From Polytrichum commune (Eukaryota; Streptophyta; Polytrichopsida; Polytrichales; Polytrichaceae): a stretch of 64,000 nt of DNA. The notes beneath the pieces were generated by a model. That model made no database searches. It was not told the origin of the DNA and saw only the letters and a program-made list of their open reading frames with translations. The position numbers and the translations under genes were made by a program. Within the stretch, counting starts at the first letter, position 1; each line of letters begins with the position of its first letter. Positions 24,655-35,705 of the stretch are shown one piece after another. Where the stretch lies: NCBI GenBank assembly GCA_950295325.1, contig OX485805.1, positions 5,520,501 through 5,584,500 on the forward strand, given 5' to 3'.

Positions 24655-26145
24655 ATGAAAGTGTGTTGTAATTCAAGATTGGGCCTTGATTCAATTATAG
24701 TGAAATAGCAAGTTGTATATTTATAGTCCAAGTCGCATTTCTCGAGGATACAAAGAATTACTTTATGTAGTGGACACGTCACTTAATAAGATTCAACCCC
24801 ATTTAATTTGTTCGATTATGAAAGAGGGTTCCTTCAGTGTTGATAGTGTAAGCACACCCAATCCTGACAAATAACAACGTTGTCTTCTAGTTTATTTTGT
24901 GCAAAAAGCAGTATGAGTTTCTTGTGCTTAATTTGGTCAATGATTTGAATCAAACACCTATACTTGAATGATACGTGGTTCTGTAGAGCTTCAAGAACGG
25001 ATACTAGAAAGACATGTACTTGAAAAAGATTGGATGCATGTTGAAAATATGATAACAATTCTAAATTCAATAGTCAACATAAATGGGGGGGGACCTATAC
25101 AACCATTTGCTGAACATGAGAATCTTCACTAGCTTTAATAATGAATAAGCCAATCATATGAACCCCAGAAATGATGAGGAAATTGAATACACCCCCGATT
25201 TGGATTTGCTAACCATCTCATACTATTGAGTGTTTCATATCCTTGAAGAAGTGGGCTAGGTGGAAAAAGTAACCATTCAAGACCCGTCTACCTTATAGTA
25301 GGTGGAGCCTAAGTGAGTCACATGGGCGGCCCATGGAGGGAGAGTTGTCATGATGTGTAAGTTAGTGCATGAGCATCATAGAGTGCACTTTTGAAGTGTT
25401 GTGATATGCGCATTCACTACTGAAACACTTGCAGCTTAACTTATTGGACTTATAAATAGCATATCTGTGTGTGTGTATTATAACTTATATACATGATCCG
25501 GGTGGTTGCATTTGTCAATGCGCATGTCGAGTTTCGTTAGAATTTATGAGTTTGAAGTTGTGCTTGTGATAATGACTCCATGGACATAAGGTACCGAGGC
25601 TTTAAAGCGCCACTTTAAGAAAATTTTCTATTTAAGGAAGGCTAAGTAGCTCAGATCTTTTAAAAGTAAAGAAATCCATAGACTAACGAATCTATACAGA
25701 GTTTACAAAAACAAATTCGGAAACTAATAAAGTCATAAGTAATGTAGAGAAATTTTCACAGTTTTTTTAAGGAACAAGTCTTTAACTCTCAACTAGGGGG
25801 TCTATTGATGTTGGATTGCTAAGTGGAAATCACCACAAAATGAGCCTTATTGGAGGTGAAGATCTTCTATTACATGAAGGTGTTGTCCCCCTTTTGTGGA
25901 TCACCTCTTTTACCGCTTTGTTGAGAGGATAGATCATCGATTAGCCGTTGTGATTGACCAAAGTTGGTGCTCTTGTAAAAGTCTTCTTAGATCCTTCTTA
26001 CACCGGTAATATGAATGGCTGAATTGGTGCTATTTTAAACTTGATGCCGCATATGATGAATCGACTTTAACAATCACTTACTCGATGGCCCCATTGCACT
26101 CACTTGTTGACGGCTCAAGGATTTAAAATAGGTGTCACCAAAAGC
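24655..26145. repeat. Left member of direct repeat flanking LURP B
   Basis: About 1.5 kb that reappears at 32656-35705, where three insertions enlarge it. It includes a MITE family 1 copy (about 24940-25303). It preserves the empty sites of the insertions at 33593-34485 and 34542-35201. No gene is seen in it, nor in 26146-26731. Confidence 0.8.
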
Positions 26146-26731
26146 AAGAGTACCTTAGGCTCTAAAATAAGGCACTATGTCAATGGGACCTACTGTCCTA
26201 AAGTCAAGAGCTGCCTATACAAGGCCAGCTTGGCCCGCCCATACTAGTAGGACAAGCTAGAAATTTGATTTTTAATAGCATGACACCACTCTTTTTAAGT
26301 ATGATAAATTAAGCATTAAGAAAAGTTGGGTGACTTTATGCACAAGCTCTCGAGCTCACATTTGAGTCAAAACTGACATTTAAGTATATTTGGACTAACC
26401 ACTTGTCCAAAACCTATAAGTGATGTGCACTTGTGGGGACAAAAACATCAAACGACAACTACAAAAGCAACAACACAACAACCAAAACCTCTAATGATTG
26501 TATTCCATGTGCGCCAACCACCATACAATGTACATCATATTGGCAGTTGAAATTGTCCAACATACATGAATAAATTTAAATATACTTAAATCCTCGTTTA
26601 AGCCCAACGGGAGTTTGATGCCAACACTTTAGAATTAACCTTAATGTACCACAAAATGGTTTTGAAAACAAAAAGTCTACCATATGGGACAAGCCAAGTT
26701 AAATGGACAAGAGGTACAAACTTGCAATGTT

Positions 26732-27240
26732 GGGTTAGTATACATATGAATGCATGATATCAAAACATTATCAATACTAGTTCGAAATATTCTACCTTAC
26801 TGATATCAAAATCGTTATACCAATCACATATTGATGTTCTTTTGATGGGTATCACAAGACAAGTGAATCCTATTGTACCCGAATTATATGTGGGTCAACA
26901 CAATCCTAGTATCATACTGATACTATGGTGCTTTGACCCAAATGTGAAGGCCTTTGCACGGTATATATACACACGAGTGATATTGAAAATAAAACCATCT
27001 TCATACACCCACGCCCCTCTGTTACTAAAAAAAAATGTAAAATCCTCACTACATATACCCAAAGGATATCAAAAATTAATTTAAACCAGCACAAAAGTGG
27101 TTCAATTGGGATTTCTCTTTAGTATACATAACTGTGGTTGTTTGTACATATAAGCTGCTCTGAGGCACGATTGTAACAAAACCCTCCTTATGTTTTTGGA
27201 GGATGAAGCAGCTTGCATCTGTTTTCGAAACTCAAAAGGA
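26732..27240. repeat. 3' flank of LURP B, duplicate of 1-505
   Basis: Matches the window's first 505 bases with scattered substitutions and runs without interruption into LURP exon 3. It therefore shows the ancestral arrangement before copy A was interrupted. Confidence 0.78.
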
Positions 27241-27267
27241 TGAGTGCCAAGCTGAAAGGTGTCTGTC

Positions 27268-30200
27268 TCACATGGGTGGAGGAGGTGCATTGGTGTCCTT
27301 GGATTCGATGTCGAGGATGATGACGAGGGAGAAGATAAAAGCGGTGTCCATAGTCGGTTGCACCACAACATTGTATTTGTAATTTCTCGTGAATATATTG
27401 GATGATTCCCGCGTCACCTGCACAAATTCAGGATTTAGGGTTTTGGGTTTAAGGTGAGATACATGTATGCAGCAAGACGTTGATTGAAACATTCCATGGT
27501 AAGCTAGAAGTGCGTAATTCAGTTACTAATCTTAATCAGACGCCCATGTTTGTGTGGTTTATGGTTTGGTGTGGCTCCAAGAGTAGATATATATAAAAAA
27601 GATTGGACTGCGTGCTCAAAATATAGAAACCATTCCAGGCTCAGTGGTCAACTTAATTGAGGGGACCTATATGACCATTTAATGAGCACGAGAATGTTCA
27701 ATTCAATAATGAATATGATATTCATATGGGCTCATAAAATTATGAGGAAAGTGGCGACACCGTCGAATTGGATTTGCTAGCCATCACGTACTAGTCACGT
27801 GTTTCAGATCCTAAGAGAAGTGGGCTACTAAGAAAAACTAATTGTTTAAGACCCATCTACCTTAGTGTAATCTAGTATGGTCCGACCACTCATTGTGGGG
27901 GTCATTGGGTCAACTGGTCATCTTAATAGTTGTGGGTATTGGGAAGTCCAAGACCAACATCCAGTAAGTTCTCCCAGTTACGACCATTAGAAAGAATCCA
28001 CCTCTTGATTGAACAAGTGGCCTCCAAAGAGACTCTATAATTCATGCTACAGTATTGTTGACAAACATTCTCCCTCCGTCCCAACATGATTGTCCTACCT
28101 CCCGGGTTTTTTTGTTCCAAAATGATTGTCCGCTTTATCTACCCGGCTAGAAATTTGAAGCTCAAAGTCAAATATTTTCGCGCTAAACTTTCATCATCAA
28201 GAAGTCTTTCGACATTAAACTTCGGGGGGCATTTCAGAGTAGTTGTTGTTTTCTATTTTTAAGAGTCATACTGATAACTACTCGGTCTATGTTTAGCAAG
28301 CCTTAATCTCGCCAAAGTAATGAACAAGGACAATCATTTTGGGAGGGGGGGGGGGGGGGGAATAGATGATATCCTTTCTTCAAAGCAAAGCAGAATTTCT
28401 TTCTGCATTCTTGATAGTCGTACTTCAATTGACTTGTCACCTTGACACAATATAGAATGCTCATGGTATGTACATATGTCTAACACCATCTCAAAGTAAA
28501 AAGACTAATTGCTCCAGTATTCCTTCAAAGATTATCGATTGTAATTGGCCTGGAACGACACTTCATAATTTACCATATTCCAATCCTCTGTATGCAATCC
28601 AACAATGATATTTGTTGTTATCATGGTCAAGAAGCCGCTTGAAAATCAAACATGGCAACTTTGATTCCAATATGTTGTCCTACACTTCCCTTTTGGAATC
28701 AAAGTTGCCATGTTTGATCTCAAGCGACTTCTTGACCATGACCACAAACAAGATTGCAAGGGATGCATACAAAGGTTGAGAAAATCCAAATTTTGGTTGG
28801 AAAACAGAGAGCATAAATGGAGGGCCATTCCAGCCGATTCCAAGAGTCATTGAAGAAATATTGAAGCTCTGTTTTTGCACTTTGTGATGTTGGACAGAAC
28901 TTTTACACCAGAAAGTGACTTATATTGCCTCACAGCGGCCAGTCAGTTGACTTGTGACTATCTAGTTTATTAATTGCGAAGTGTCATATTTGACATAACA
29001 TTATTAAGCATTGTGCGTTCGTTCATGTGGGCTTTGAGAATATAACCATGGAATGCCCCAAACTAGTGCAAGCAAGGAGATTCAAGTTAAGTCTTAATCT
29101 GCACTGGGTGGGGGCACTCCGTGCTTATACTCTCTCATGGCCCACATGAACAACCGCACACTGCTTAATAATGTTAAGGAGTCATGGCCAACCTATTATG
29201 CCGCTTTATCATCATACCAAACCTCATCCCCTAACCCTGTTCACAAGAAGCAAATGATATCGCCCATCAACATCAACATCACCTTCTAAGGTATGTGGGT
29301 GTTATTGGGTTACGTTCCTTAATCGGACACGGTCAATATTTGATTGGTGTATGGTTTGGTGAGGACCAAAGAACAAACATCAAAAAGGAACATGTTTAAA
29401 AGAGATTGGACTTCATCTGAAAATTCTACTAACTATACCACCCTCAATAGTGAACACAGTTGGGAGGACCTATGTCTCCAATTAAGGAATTAACAAACAT
29501 GCACTTCCAAAAATCATGACAAAATAAGAGGAGGACTGATGTTTCCTCTGATTTTGGCTGATGTTTCCTCCTAGCTTTGCCAATGCAACACAAGTTTTGT
29601 TGTGGATATGTAATCAATACACGGTAGAGGACACGAAGACATGAACCAAATAACTCCATATGCCTTCAGGTATCTTATGAGATTTGGTTTTGTGTCGGCT
29701 GTAGTTTACACATATAATTAATCCATAAATTAGTATCATTTAATCTCATTGGGTTGCAAACGGTCTCCATTCTAGTCATCTAATATGCATTGTGTGGAGA
29801 TTCGTGATGTGCATTACCTCAGCTGCAAGTCGATTCTCCCCGAGAAAAATGGAGTACTTCTTGTAAAGTGTGTGCCAACTATGGCCCTTGATGGTGTAAT
29901 CGGGCACTTGCCGATTGACATTGGAGGAGAGAAAAATGTGATAAGAGAGTCCCTTTGTTAAACTCGTTTTCGTTTTCACAGTCCACAGTGGCTGATCCCG
30001 CCCCTTGACGACCGGTGCAGAATAAGCTTTAAAGTTCCTGTCAAGAAATGACACATTCTGCATCAAGGTTGGCAGATGAGAATTAGTCACCTTGTTAAAC
30101 TTCATCGAGTCCGAAATTCTGACAGTATGACACACTCAGCTTTACTCTTCCACCACTCCAACACTCACCCTTTCACAAGAAATAAGTAGTCCTTCTTGAG

Positions 30201-31312
30201 ATCCCAGAACCAACAGGTTACGGTTCTCAACATGTACATCTTTAGTTTTAGTTTCGTACATCCTGCTTAAGCTTCGGGTTGAATGGGATGATCTCCTAAC
30301 TCAGAGAACGAATCAGAGAAGATTGCAACATGGGGTGGCAACTCTGCCTTTTAGAACACTTGTTTCCAAATCACTCTCTAATTCTTCACATGAATTGACA
30401 ATTTTTTCTTTCACAAAGACGAGAAATATGCTTGAAAGAGAGAAACCATTCATATGTTTTGTGTCCGAACTAGAAATGGTTTGCACTTTTAGAACTACTT
30501 AGAAGCAATTTTTCTGAGACATGGGTGACCATTTAGACCTCCTAGGTGTTGGATGTTGAAGATAATTTATTCTGTAAAATCTCTTAGAAGGTCCAGTTTA
30601 AGAATTGCTTAAAATGCAAAAGTGGCTCCCAAGCAACACTTCTTAGAAATGGTTGAGTAGCTCCAAACCGAGTTCTAAAGATGGTGACCCTTGCGAGTGC
30701 TGGAGATAGTTGCCACCCCGGGACTGGGGAGGGAAGGTAAGACAGCGAGAAGTTGAATCTGTGATGGAATAGAAAAGCGTGAAAGACTGTGTTATAGAAG
30801 AATGTTAAGGTACTACGGATACTCAAAACCAACTATGAAGCTAAAACCAACGACCTTGTACTAGAATCATACTATTTTGGGATTTCAAATGGATGACGAT
30901 GTTACACACTGTTGGTTTTTGGGTATGCCTACCTTACGAGTGCACACACAACGGTGCCCGGCTGACTCGATTGCACATGCAAAATAATGGTTATCACAGA
31001 TTAAACCTATAAAAAGAATACAGGTTGCAGTGAAACTAGGTAGGCTTCTCTAGTGAAATGTTATGAATCTCTTGTTGATTACGCAGGAAATGGTAGGAGC
31101 AATTTACGTACGCTGCATTCGAGAAACACCACAGGTCTCCCATCTCTGTGTAATTCCCGCCTGGTTGTTGAAAAACTGCTTTTCTTGTGCACCTGAAACA
31201 CGAGCTCTCCATTCGAGTCGGTGACATCGTCTTTGGTGACCATGAATTGTGCTGCCTGGTGAAGGCAATACTCTTGCCCAACGATAGGGTTAGCTGCCGC
31301 TGCTCCCTCCAT
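27268..31312 (-). CDS. LURP-one-related protein, copy B (3 exons)
   Basis: Same family as copy A: a tubby-like-fold protein whose Arabidopsis founder is induced by oomycete attack; exact function is generally unknown. Model: complement(join(27268..27417, 29818..30057, 31112..31312)), 196 residues, all junctions in phase 0, which is the usual family size. Exon 1 (67 aa) starts MEGAAAANPIVGQEYC and carries VTDSNGELVFQV. Its donor GTACGT is strong. Exon 2 (80 aa) contains VVKGRDQPLWTVK and QVPDYTIKGH and ends RLAAE. Exon 3 (49 aa) follows TTTGTGCAG and holds the diagnostic last strand NVVVQPTMDTAFIFSLVIILD, ending in a short Pro-rich tail. Intron 2 (2.4 kb) holds two MITEs, a Stowaway and a hairpin. 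No stop or frameshift is seen, so this copy is the better candidate for a working gene. It lies between direct repeats. Confidence 0.82.
27497..27866. mobile_element. MITE family 1 copy in copy B intron 2
   Basis: Equivalent of 4582-4945 in copy A. The right end reads ACCCATCTACCTTAG, the inverse of the TAAGGTAGA start seen at 38684 and 44929. Confidence 0.65.
28070..28360. mobile_element. Stowaway-like MITE
   Basis: Begins CTCCCTCCGTCCCAACATGA and ends GGACAATCATTTTGGGAGG followed by a G run, the inverted ends typical of Stowaway (Tc1/mariner-type) MITEs, which target TA. The same site in copy A (about 5155) reads straight through ACAAACATAGGTGAT, so it is an empty site. Insertion followed the duplication. 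The G run (16 bases) may be of uncertain length. Confidence 0.85.
28622..28740. ncRNA. Candidate small-RNA precursor hairpin (intronic)
   Basis: Arms at 28622-28670 and 28693-28740 pair over about 48 bp with only one mismatch and one small bulge, around a loop of about 22 nt. Weaker pairing extends outward. The homologous hairpin lies in copy A (5406-5523). A stem this long and this perfect resembles a young MIRNA or siRNA foldback born by inverted duplication. Translation of one arm gives a protein-like string (VKKSLEIKHGNF), so the source may be a coding gene. Transcription is not shown. Confidence 0.45.
29285..29658. mobile_element. MITE family 2, single copy in LURP B intron 2
   Basis: Single equivalent of the tandem pair at 6063-6812 in copy A. 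It starts CTAAGGTATGTGGGTGTTAT and ends in an AACCAAATAAC-type end. Confidence 0.68.
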
Positions 31313-31392
31313 TTTTGTGTTATCAATAATAACTGCCGCACAAGCCTAGTGAGCTGAAGCAACAAACTTCTTCACTGCTTGCTGTGATGATT

Positions 31393-31741
31393 TTATGAAC
31401 AGCTTCTAACTGATGGCAACCCTATTGCCAATTTCCAATCCCGTGTTTCGGGTAACTTGTCGTCCTCTGTAATTTTCTGAGATAGATTTTCCATGTGCAC
31501 CACATATTGTTTATCCCTCTGGACTACCTCAAATTTGTTGCTCAATCTGCACAGAGCATATTTCAGATTAAACTCACTGGCGCATGTCGGCAAGTGAAAG
31601 TCACAGGTTCCAAATGGAAGCAAGTCTCTCTCGTTTATATATACATATGACGCTACCCACAACTCTAAAAACCGATCCTTGAAGTCCTGGATTGTGCAAC
31701 AAGCGTGCTGGAATGCCAAGTCAGAGAAAGGGTGCAATCTG
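31393..31741 (-). other. Unidentified open frame upstream of LURP B
   Basis: An open frame of about 115 codons follows a plausible acceptor (TTCTGAAGCAG). It reads FEVVQRDKQYVVHMENLSQK and similar protein-like text, but I recognise no family and there is no good ATG start. Only its last part survives upstream of copy A (about 8502-8583), with a two-base length change that breaks the frame. It could be an exon of a neighbouring gene or chance. Confidence 0.25.
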
Positions 31742-33592
31742 CTTCAGAAAATCATCAGGAAACAACCAGCTGTTAGTTTTCAACACACTAGGGTGGAACT
31801 TTGACTTATAGGCCGCCCACACCGGTTGAGTTTGAGAAATAACCGGTTGAAGTTGGAGAATTCAGGAGAATTACCGATCATTATAGAGGAATTTATAGAA
31901 TATACCTCAATTGAATAATGCAAAACCGGAAGATGTCCACATGTAACCGGCTGGATTTAGAATCACTAGGAGTTGCTAAGAGGATGTGGGTGTTACTAGG
32001 TTTGTTTTTCATGTTCTTCATATTCTGTCAATTAGATCAACATCTTCAAAGTTGTGTTGCATCAACAAATTTGTGGTGAAACATCAAAACAAAAACCAGA
32101 GTGAAGATCGGATCTCCCATGGTTTAGTTATGGTTATTAGAAGTGCATGTTTGTTGATTTTTGGATTGAACACATAGGTTTATATGACTGTTAGGACAAC
32201 TTACACAGTCTTTTAATGGAAAAGAAAACATTCATTTTGGTTTTGAATAAAGTATTCACATGAGTTTCGAAAACTAGGAGGAAAATGACTACAGGCACGA
32301 CTTGAATTCACGTCCAATCATCATCTTGCATTAATTCTATGTTTCATATCTTACAAGAAGAGGGTGTAGAGCTAAAAAAAATGCTTGTTTAAGACCTGCC
32401 TACTTTTAAGTACCTTACCTTAGGCACATGCGCAAGTGAAACAAAAAGGGAGGAAGAGAAAATATTCACTTTGATAATGAATAAGATATTTATACTAGCT
32501 CCGATAACTATGAAGAAGCTAGCTACAAGAATGATTCGGATTCGCTACTCACCTTAAATTTCATTGTGTGCAAAGCTAAAAAGTGTTAGTTTAAGACTTG
32601 TTGCCCACCTTATGTAAGTACATTAGCTCATCGCGAAGGTGAGAACGTAGTAATGAAAGTGTGTTGTAATTATAGATTGGGCCTTGGTCCAATTATAGTG
32701 AAATAGCAAGTTGTAGATTTATAGTGCAAGTTGCATTTCTCAAGTATACAATAAATTACTTTATGTAGTAGACACATCACTTAATAAGATTCAACCCCAT
32801 TTAATTTGCTCGATTATAAAAGAGGGTTCATTCAGTATTGCCAGTGTAAGCACACCCAATCCTGACAAATAACAATGTTGTCTTTCACTTTGCACAACAA
32901 AGTAGTCTAAGGTTCTTGTGCTTAATTTGATCAACGATCATAATCAAACACTTATACTTGAATGGTATTTAGTTCGGTAGAGCTTCAAGAACAGATACCA
33001 AAAAGACATGTATTCGAAAAAGATTGGATGCATACTAAAAATATGATAACAATTCTAAATTCAATAGTCAACATAATTGGGGGGGAGACCTATACAACCA
33101 TTTACTGAACATGAGAATCTTCAGTTTGATAATGAATAAAATAATCATATGAACCCCAAAAATAATGAGGAAATTGAATACATCCTCGATTTAGATTTGC
33201 TAACCATCTCATACTATTAAGTGTTTCATATCCTTGGAGGCGTGGGCTAGGTGGAAAAAGTAACCATTCAAGACCCGTCTACCTTATAGTAGGTGGAGCC
33301 TAAGTGAGTCACATGGGCGGCCCATGGAGGGAGACTTGTGATGATGTGTAAGTTAGTGCATGAGCATCATAGAGTGCACTTTTGAAGTGTTGTGATGCGC
33401 ACATTCACTACTGAAACACTTGCAGCTTATTTAACTTATTGGACTTATAAATAGCATATCTGTGTGTGTGTTATTATATATACATGATCGGCGTGGTTGC
33501 ATTTGTCAATGCGCATGTCGAGTTTGGGTACAATTTATGAGGTTCAAGTTGCGCTTGTGATAAAGACTCCATGGACATAAGGTACTGAGGCC

Positions 33593-34485
33593 CAGTGCCT
33601 GGGAAGTTTTTGGGCATAGTCGGTCAAGAACCTAGTGATTCTAAATCCAGCCGGTTATATGTTCACATCAGAGTTCGGGAAGTTTTTGAAGCCTTAGTGG
33701 CTAATTGCCGGTAGTTGCTACGAAGGGTCGGATTTTTTCCAATTTACATCGGCAAGAGCCGGTCTTTTGTAAAATCAATCGACCAATTGCCTATATTTTC
33801 ATATTTTCATTGGCCAATATCCGATTAAATGGAATTCATATCGGCACTAATTGTTTAAAAAATGTGTGAAAAGTTATTAGAAATCATTTCTTAGTACAAA
33901 ATCTTGAATAAGTGAAAAGAAAGGCATGTTCAAAACTTTAAATTTGAAGAGTTAATATCCTTGGCAGGAATTGAACCTAGCAATGCCTTCACCACTTGAA
34001 GGCCAAGGGTCCCCCAATTCTTCATAGAAGCAATTGGATTTGGTGATGAAAAGGTTGCATAATTCAAAAAGTTTAAGGTTTAGGGTACTTCCTCAAGTGC
34101 ATCACCAGATGCCCCAGACAAATAGCGCTCTGGATGCTTCCAATTGAAATCCAATAACTCACAAGAAGAATCGGCTACATTTCCGGGACATTTTCTGGTC
34201 CATCGGCTAATTGCCGGAGGATTGAAATTACAGTCGGATTGCCATCCAATGGTTGGAAATTTGGACCGGCCATGAGGGGAAATCCATCGGCTGATAATGA
34301 ACTAGCCGTCGGTTTTCCCCGAACATAGGTTCACATCTTCCGGTTTTGCTTTATTCATATGAGGCATATTCTATAGATTCCTCTAAAATGATCGGTAATT
34401 CTCCTGAAGTCTCCAACTTCAATCGGTTACTTCTCAAACTCAACCGGTTCATCTGTAACTAACTGCCCATTCTTCCTGGACGTAG
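33593..34485. mobile_element. hAT-type MITE split by a nested element
   Basis: Begins CAGTGCCTGGGAAG and ends CTTCCTGGACGTAG, flanked by CTGAGGCC (33585-33592) and CTAAGGCC (34486-34493), an 8-bp duplication with one mismatch. Without the nested element and its duplication it is about 225 bp. The empty site is at about 25600 in the left repeat. Relatives rich in CCGGTT lie at about 31790-31975 (reverse) and 53770-53940. Confidence 0.7.
33670..34328. mobile_element. 659-bp Mutator-type non-autonomous element, copy 1
   Basis: Runs from AGAGTTCGGGAAG to CCCCGAACATAG with short imperfect TIRs (GTTCGGG/CCCGAAC). A perfect 9-bp duplication GTTCACATC flanks it at 33661-33669 and 34329-34337. It is nearly identical to 61935-62593 and the same length. 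A 9-bp duplication points to Mutator mobilisation; no transposase is encoded. Confidence 0.85.
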
Positions 34486-34541
34486 CTAAGGCCTTCAAGC
34501 GCCACTTTAAGAAACTTTCCTATTTCAGGAAGGTTAAGCAG

Positions 34542-35201
34542 TTGCGTCACTGAGGCATTGTAAACGTCTCCCATGTGGTCGGGGGCTAGGAAGATCTCGG
34601 TTGTTGACTGCGATCTGGCGAACCTAAAGACGCCTATGTTGCCCCAACTTTTGGCTTCTCTTCCCCTCGGGTAGAGCTTCAAAAACTTCATGTTGGATGA
34701 AATCTCCACCTTTGTTCATTCATAAATCTTGGATGAAAATTTAAAAACTAAGTCCTTCATTGAAAGGACTTGTGAAGGAGATGATGCCAAGGGGGGGGGG
34801 GGGTTTCGAACTCCTAACTCTTCCTTCCAAAAGGTAGAACTAAGGGTACTAGCCATTATCTTGAAGCCCCTTTTGATGACTAACCTTGAAATGAAATGAA
34901 ATTTAACTAGTTGTATAAGAGCAATTGTGTGGGATTTGGAAGGTTCCTTAAGTTCCCCTGAGGGGAACTCCATTGGGAACTTAGGGAACCCTACGTGAAC
35001 CTTCAAAATCCCACAAAATTGATCTCATATAATGGGATGAACAATCAACCCCTTCATCTTGCAAGAATTGGTTTTTCATCTGTTGGAGGTTTTTTTCGGG
35101 TTGCCCGAGTAGTTTGTAGACCGTGAATGGGGGAACAGATGGCTCGGATGTGGTCTGCCCACGACCACCCACCCTCCGTTCACAACACCTTAGTGACATG
35201 G
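34542..35201. mobile_element. 660-bp Mutator-type element with empty site
   Basis: Flanked by GTTAAGCAG (34533-34541) and GTTAAGTAG (35202-35210), a 9-bp duplication with one mismatch. The ends are imperfect inverted repeats (TTGCGTCACTGAGG against CCATGTCACTAAGG) of about 25 bp. The left repeat has the empty site at about 25650 (GGCTAAGTAG). It contains a G tract near 34793 and short open frames on the minus strand of no known family. Confidence 0.75.
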
Positions 35202-35705
35202 GTTAAGTAGCCTGGGATTTTATGTTTGTTAAATTCACAGGTTAGCCAATCTATACAAAGTATACAAAAACAAACTCAAAAACCAATAAATTCATATGTA
35301 ATCTAGAGAAATTCTCAAAGTAGTCTTAAGAAAATAGCCTTTTATTCTCAACTAGGGGGTTTATTGATGTTGGATTGCTCAGTGAAGATCACCACAAAAT
35401 CAATCTTATTGCAGGTGAAGATCTTCTATTAAATGAAGGTGGTGTGCCCCTTTTGTGGATCACTTCTTTCACCGCCTTGTTGAGGGTATAGATCCCCGAT
35501 TTGCCATTGTGATTGGCCAAAGTTGGTGCTCTTCTAAAAGTGTTCTTGCATCCTTCTTAAACCACTAATACGAAATGGTTGAAGTGGTGCTATTTTATAC
35601 TTAATGCCGCATATGATTAACCAATTTTAAAAGATAACTTACTTGATGGCCCTGTTGCATTCACTTGTTGACGGCTTAAGGATTTAAAATAGGTGTCACC
35701 AAAAG

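Larger units (their letters stand above)
32656..35705. repeat. Right member of direct repeat flanking LURP B
   Basis: Same sequence as 24655-26145, interrupted by a hAT-type MITE with a nested Mutator-type element (33593-34485) and a second Mutator-type element (34542-35201). It contains a MITE family 1 copy at about 32945-33293. A partial relative of that MITE lies just upstream at about 32465-32615. Confidence 0.8.

Noticed and set aside
28345-28360. Long G run as a biological signal
   Set aside because: A homopolymer at the end of the Stowaway element; its length is probably unreliable in sequencing.
28680-28868. Alternative last exon for LURP B (phase-compatible acceptor, 62 codons)
   Set aside because: It fits the splice phase by chance, but 27268-27417 carries the family's true last strand (VVVQPTMDTAFIFSLVIILD). 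The 28680 frame overlaps the hairpin, and in copy A it has a stop at 5550-5552.
24655-35705. Direct repeats as the two LTRs of one retrotransposon
   Set aside because: The interval holds a LURP-one gene and no gag or pol, and the repeats lack clear TG...CA tips.
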